Below, in pieces: positions 32,969-35,993 of a stretch of 35,993 bases of DNA. The stretch is from Sulfurimonas sp. (lineage in GTDB: Bacteria; Campylobacterota; Campylobacteria; Campylobacterales; Sulfurimonadaceae), in assembly GCA_030949825.1 (NCBI GenBank), contig JAUZSC010000010.1:1-35993 (forward strand). The letters are read 5' to 3'. Numbering within the stretch: position 1 is the first letter of the stretch; every line of letters starts with the position of its first letter. A program made the translations under genes and the position numbers. The notes under the pieces are model-generated. The model did no database searches and was not told the DNA's origin. It saw only the letters and a program-made list of their open reading frames with translations.

Positions 32969-35900
32969 TTATTTTTCGAGACCTATAGTATTAATAAACC
33001 CTTTCGTCTCATCAAGAGCAATTAAACGATGAATTCTTTTGGACTGACTTTGAAAATCGTAAATTCCAAACATATTAACATGAAACCAGATAACGATAGA
33101 ACTGTTTTTTAGATCCTGTAGTATTACATCTTTTTCTGCTTGATTTTTAGCTTGCTGTAATTTTTTAGTAATATACATATAGTTCCAAAGTATGATAGAA
33201 GTTTTGAATAAGTCGTTTTGAGTTATTCGCAATATTTTGCTCTTGGGCTGTTGCAACCGTAAATTCAGAGTTGTTTCCAAAGAAAATCGCTTTAGAGAAT
33301 TTATTTGATGCTTCCACTTTATTGAGTTGTTTTTCAATCCTTTGGCGAAGCATTACATCATCGATATAATTGAGTAAAAAGTCAGTTTTTATAATCTTGC
33401 CAAACTCTTTGAGTGCTTGATAAAGCTTGTGTTGTTTAGAATATGATGTTAATCGTTTTAAAAGTTGTGTCGCCGTAGTTTTTCTCTCTTTAATTGTTAT
33501 GATAAATCTTAGAATATCATCCCAATTCTCACTGATAACTTTTTCATTGATTTTTCGTTTTGGAGTAAGTTTGTAACCTAAATTATGATAAAATTTAGGA
33601 CTATTACATCCATAGAGTTGTTGATCTTTAAAATTTTTAATTCTTGGTGCAAATGAAAAGCCAAGAAGATTTGTTAAACCAAATATTATTTCTGTAAAGC
33701 CGTGTGTATCGGTACTATGAATATCACTTTTAATAGAGCTGTTATTGAGTAATCCATCAATTACATATCCTGATTCTCTTTCATTGACATTGATAACTTG
33801 AGAGTGAAAAAGCCTATGAGACTCATCGATGAAAGTGTAGGCTACAACACCCTTGTCAGTGCCAAAGTATTTAAAAGAGTACCCTGCATTTGTAGAGTCA
33901 ATCGATTGAGAGATATTATATTTTTGTCCATCGCTTGAAGTGTGGTTGATATCTTTGATTGGCTCTCATGTAGTTTTACAATGTCAAGCTTATCCATAGA
34001 GGCAATTATTGTCTCATTAGCCTCATTTGTATTCTCTTCACTCATATACCAGGTCTTAATATTGTCAAGTTGGTTTTCGCTGATACCTTTGGAGATTTTT
34101 CCCATTTTGAAGAGTGATAGATTACATCCATACCCATATCGAGTTCTAGCAAGAATAAGATTCTTATTTAATTTAGACTTGCTTTGATTGTAGTGCCCAA
34201 ATGATGAGAGAAAATCTACTTCCATCATTAATAGCACGCAGTAGATCAATAATTGATATATATTCGTTGGATGGAAAATATTTTGAGATATGACTCTTCA
34301 TTCTCCTTTTCTTGTCAAGCTTTGGCGTTTTTAAAATATAGGAGTTATCTGTAGAAGTGAAATGCGTGTTAAAACCATTTTTTATATTTTCATTGGTCTG
34401 TTTAAAACTTTGCTCCAACTTCTCTTTGATGGGTTTTATAAACTCATCGTAATCTTTTAAACCCTCAAGTTCATGGACTTTTATCAATGTCTCTTTACTC
34501 TTCTTCCATTCATCTTTATCAATCAAATAATCCTCAAAGTTACGATATTTAATGAGAGTATCGTGAGATTGAGAGTACCATTTTTAATGGCATCACTCAC
34601 ATGAAAAAAGAGTAAAGCTTTGTAAAGCGACACTCTGAATTTACCACTATCATAGATCGCAGTCTGCTCCTCCTCGCTAAGAAATTCTCTTGGTGCAGTA
34701 GTAGTTATATTAGAAGTATCTTTAAAGTGTTTTATCGCTGCAATTATGTTTTTATTTGAATGTTTTTCATCAAACTCAATTGCTTTTAAAACACCTGATA
34801 GCTTACCTTGTAAGGATATAGACTTCTTCTCAATGAAGTCATATTTATTCTCAACAACGGTGTCAAATACTTTTTTCTCACTGAGTATATTTTTAAGAAG
34901 TGATGTCTTTTTCTCAACAAGAAGAGAGATAGCATCAACTTTTTTAACAGCGGATAGTTTTTCATCGCTGATGACAGCTTCTATATCATTGAGTGTCGAT
35001 AGATACGCATCTTCTAATGATTGCATAACTCTGTTTTTCTGTGGTTCAAGTTCAAAGCTAAAATCTTTTTGAGCTCTGAATGAGGAATTTTTAGCACTTT
35101 GGACTGTTGATATAAATCTGTCAATAAGATTGTCATTTCGTATGAGGTATTGATAAAATACAAATGATAAAAGTGTGAACTTCTGATTAAGAGTATTGGT
35201 TTGATTAAGTTGAGAAGTCTGACCTTTTTCTACCCATTTGGCATAGTACTGTGCTATTTTAGGTGTGATCTCTACAGTGTCAATTATCTCTTTCAAGATA
35301 TTAAATTTAGATTTAATGCTGTTGAATTTTCCCAAACTGAGGAGTATTTGATTCTTTGCTGTAGAGTGCTCAAGTTTCCTAAAGTAGGCAATTTTATATC
35401 TGTTTTTAGATGATTCATCTTTTTCAGGAACTCATCTAAGAGTTGTAATCTTTCATCTTTAAGCAGAGGTTCTAACTTCGCCAATATATCCTTCTTCTGG
35501 ATGTTGAGTGCTTTAGCAACGACTCTTGCGAGCTCTGTGTAGCTTGGTACTTCAATGTTGAGTTTTTTTGAAAGGTTCACCAGAGTGTAGAATATCTTCT
35601 TTCGATGAATGAAGTTATTGGCAAGATTGTTGGCTTCTTTTTGGAGGATGGATTTTATTTCTGCTGTGTAGGGATTTTTTTGAAGATGTTGTTTTATTAA
35701 GTTTATATATTCATAAAAATCTGCTTTTTTTCTATTGAGATTTGATTAGTGATGTAAAATTGTACTTGTTGATGATAAAATCAATATCATCATTTAGAAA
35801 TAAATTAATATCAAAAAAATTGATTGAAAGCTTTAAAATAGCCATATAGTAAAATAAATGTGTTATTTTTCCTTCAGTTAATAAATGATTGCATTTTTAT

Positions 35901-35993
35901 AGCTAATGCTTCTGGAAGTAAAAAATAGCATATTTTCTTTGTATTTTAAGTATTGAGGAGAATATGGTTTTCTCTCATTCGTGGTTAAAATAT
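32969..35993 (-). pseudogene. tnpA: Tn3-family transposase TnpA, many frameshifts
   Basis: Nearly the whole ~1000-codon TnpA can be followed from the right edge to 32969. N-terminal pieces (SPQYLKYKEN near 35950; PEALAIKM; YEYINLIKQHLQKNPYTAEI) lead to open frames at 35580-35293, 35335-34523, 34526-34173 and 34249-33842. Catalytic parts are SQSIDSTNAGYSFKYFGTDK near 33880-33930 (first Asp) and HSTDTHGFTEIIFGLTNLLG near 33660-33725 (second Asp). The C-terminal block with WNYMYITKKLQQAK follows, and it ends FGIYDFQSQS...IGLEK at 32969. At least five frame changes are needed, so no active enzyme is expected. No resolvase gene is seen in the window. Confidence 0.82.

Overview
The window is very AT-rich and reads as part of a plasmid, or an integrated plasmid, from a bacterium of the Campylobacterota (Arcobacter/Sulfurimonas/Sulfurovum-like). 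That placement is an inference from base composition and the style of the proteins; no rRNA, tRNA or core housekeeping gene is present to confirm it. The plasmid backbone lies at about 20.0-24.3 kb. A RepA-type helicase with a DnaB-like N-terminus is transcribed leftward. Divergent from it is a tight parA-parB-rep operon, followed by an array of ten 17-bp iterons, the probable replication origin. A perfect 20-bp palindrome sits in front of parA.

Left of the backbone is an accessory region rich in toxin-antitoxin and defence-type genes. From left to right it holds: a decayed unknown gene (1.4-3.2 kb); a decayed AbiE-like pair whose toxin has lost its catalytic segment (3.2-4.9 kb); an apparently intact hipA-hipB pair in reversed order (4.9-6.5 kb); a DUF2130 nuclease-like coiled-coil protein and an RNase H-fold protein (6.6-9.4 kb); an intact AbiEi/AbiEii-like pair under a near-perfect sigma-70 promoter (10.0-11.3 kb); a WYL-domain regulator (11.7-12.7 kb); and a lipoprotein (12.8-13.5 kb). 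The AbiE pair sits between two ~97% identical copies of the promoter region that should lie between the RNase H-like gene and the WYL gene. The left copy carries a 264-bp MITE and the right copy preserves its empty site.

From 13.8 to 19.3 kb is a block of insertion sequences. An IS110-family element is split by an IS3-family element, which is itself split by an IS5/ISL2-like element; the last two can be bounded to the base by their target duplications. A second IS110 copy lies in opposite orientation. Both IS110 copies have about 200 nt of matching, structured, non-coding DNA before the recombinase, where bridge RNAs of this family are encoded. Two extra iterons lie between the two copies.

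Right of the origin (24.4-36.0 kb) is a graveyard: pieces of a DDE transposase, a tyrosine recombinase, a probable BREX island (BrxA/DUF1819-like, RecG-C/AlbA-type ATPase, PglZ-like), a GNAT toxin-like gene with a small basic upstream gene, ISAs1 and Tn3-family transposases. Embedded in it are an intact Fic protein with a striking four-half-site operator and a DUF234-type ATPase with one late frameshift; both lie between two Tn3 transposase remnants. Many genes are broken by single-base indels, several but not all in homopolymers. This is either real decay or uncorrected long-read error, and the distinction matters for reading this annotation.
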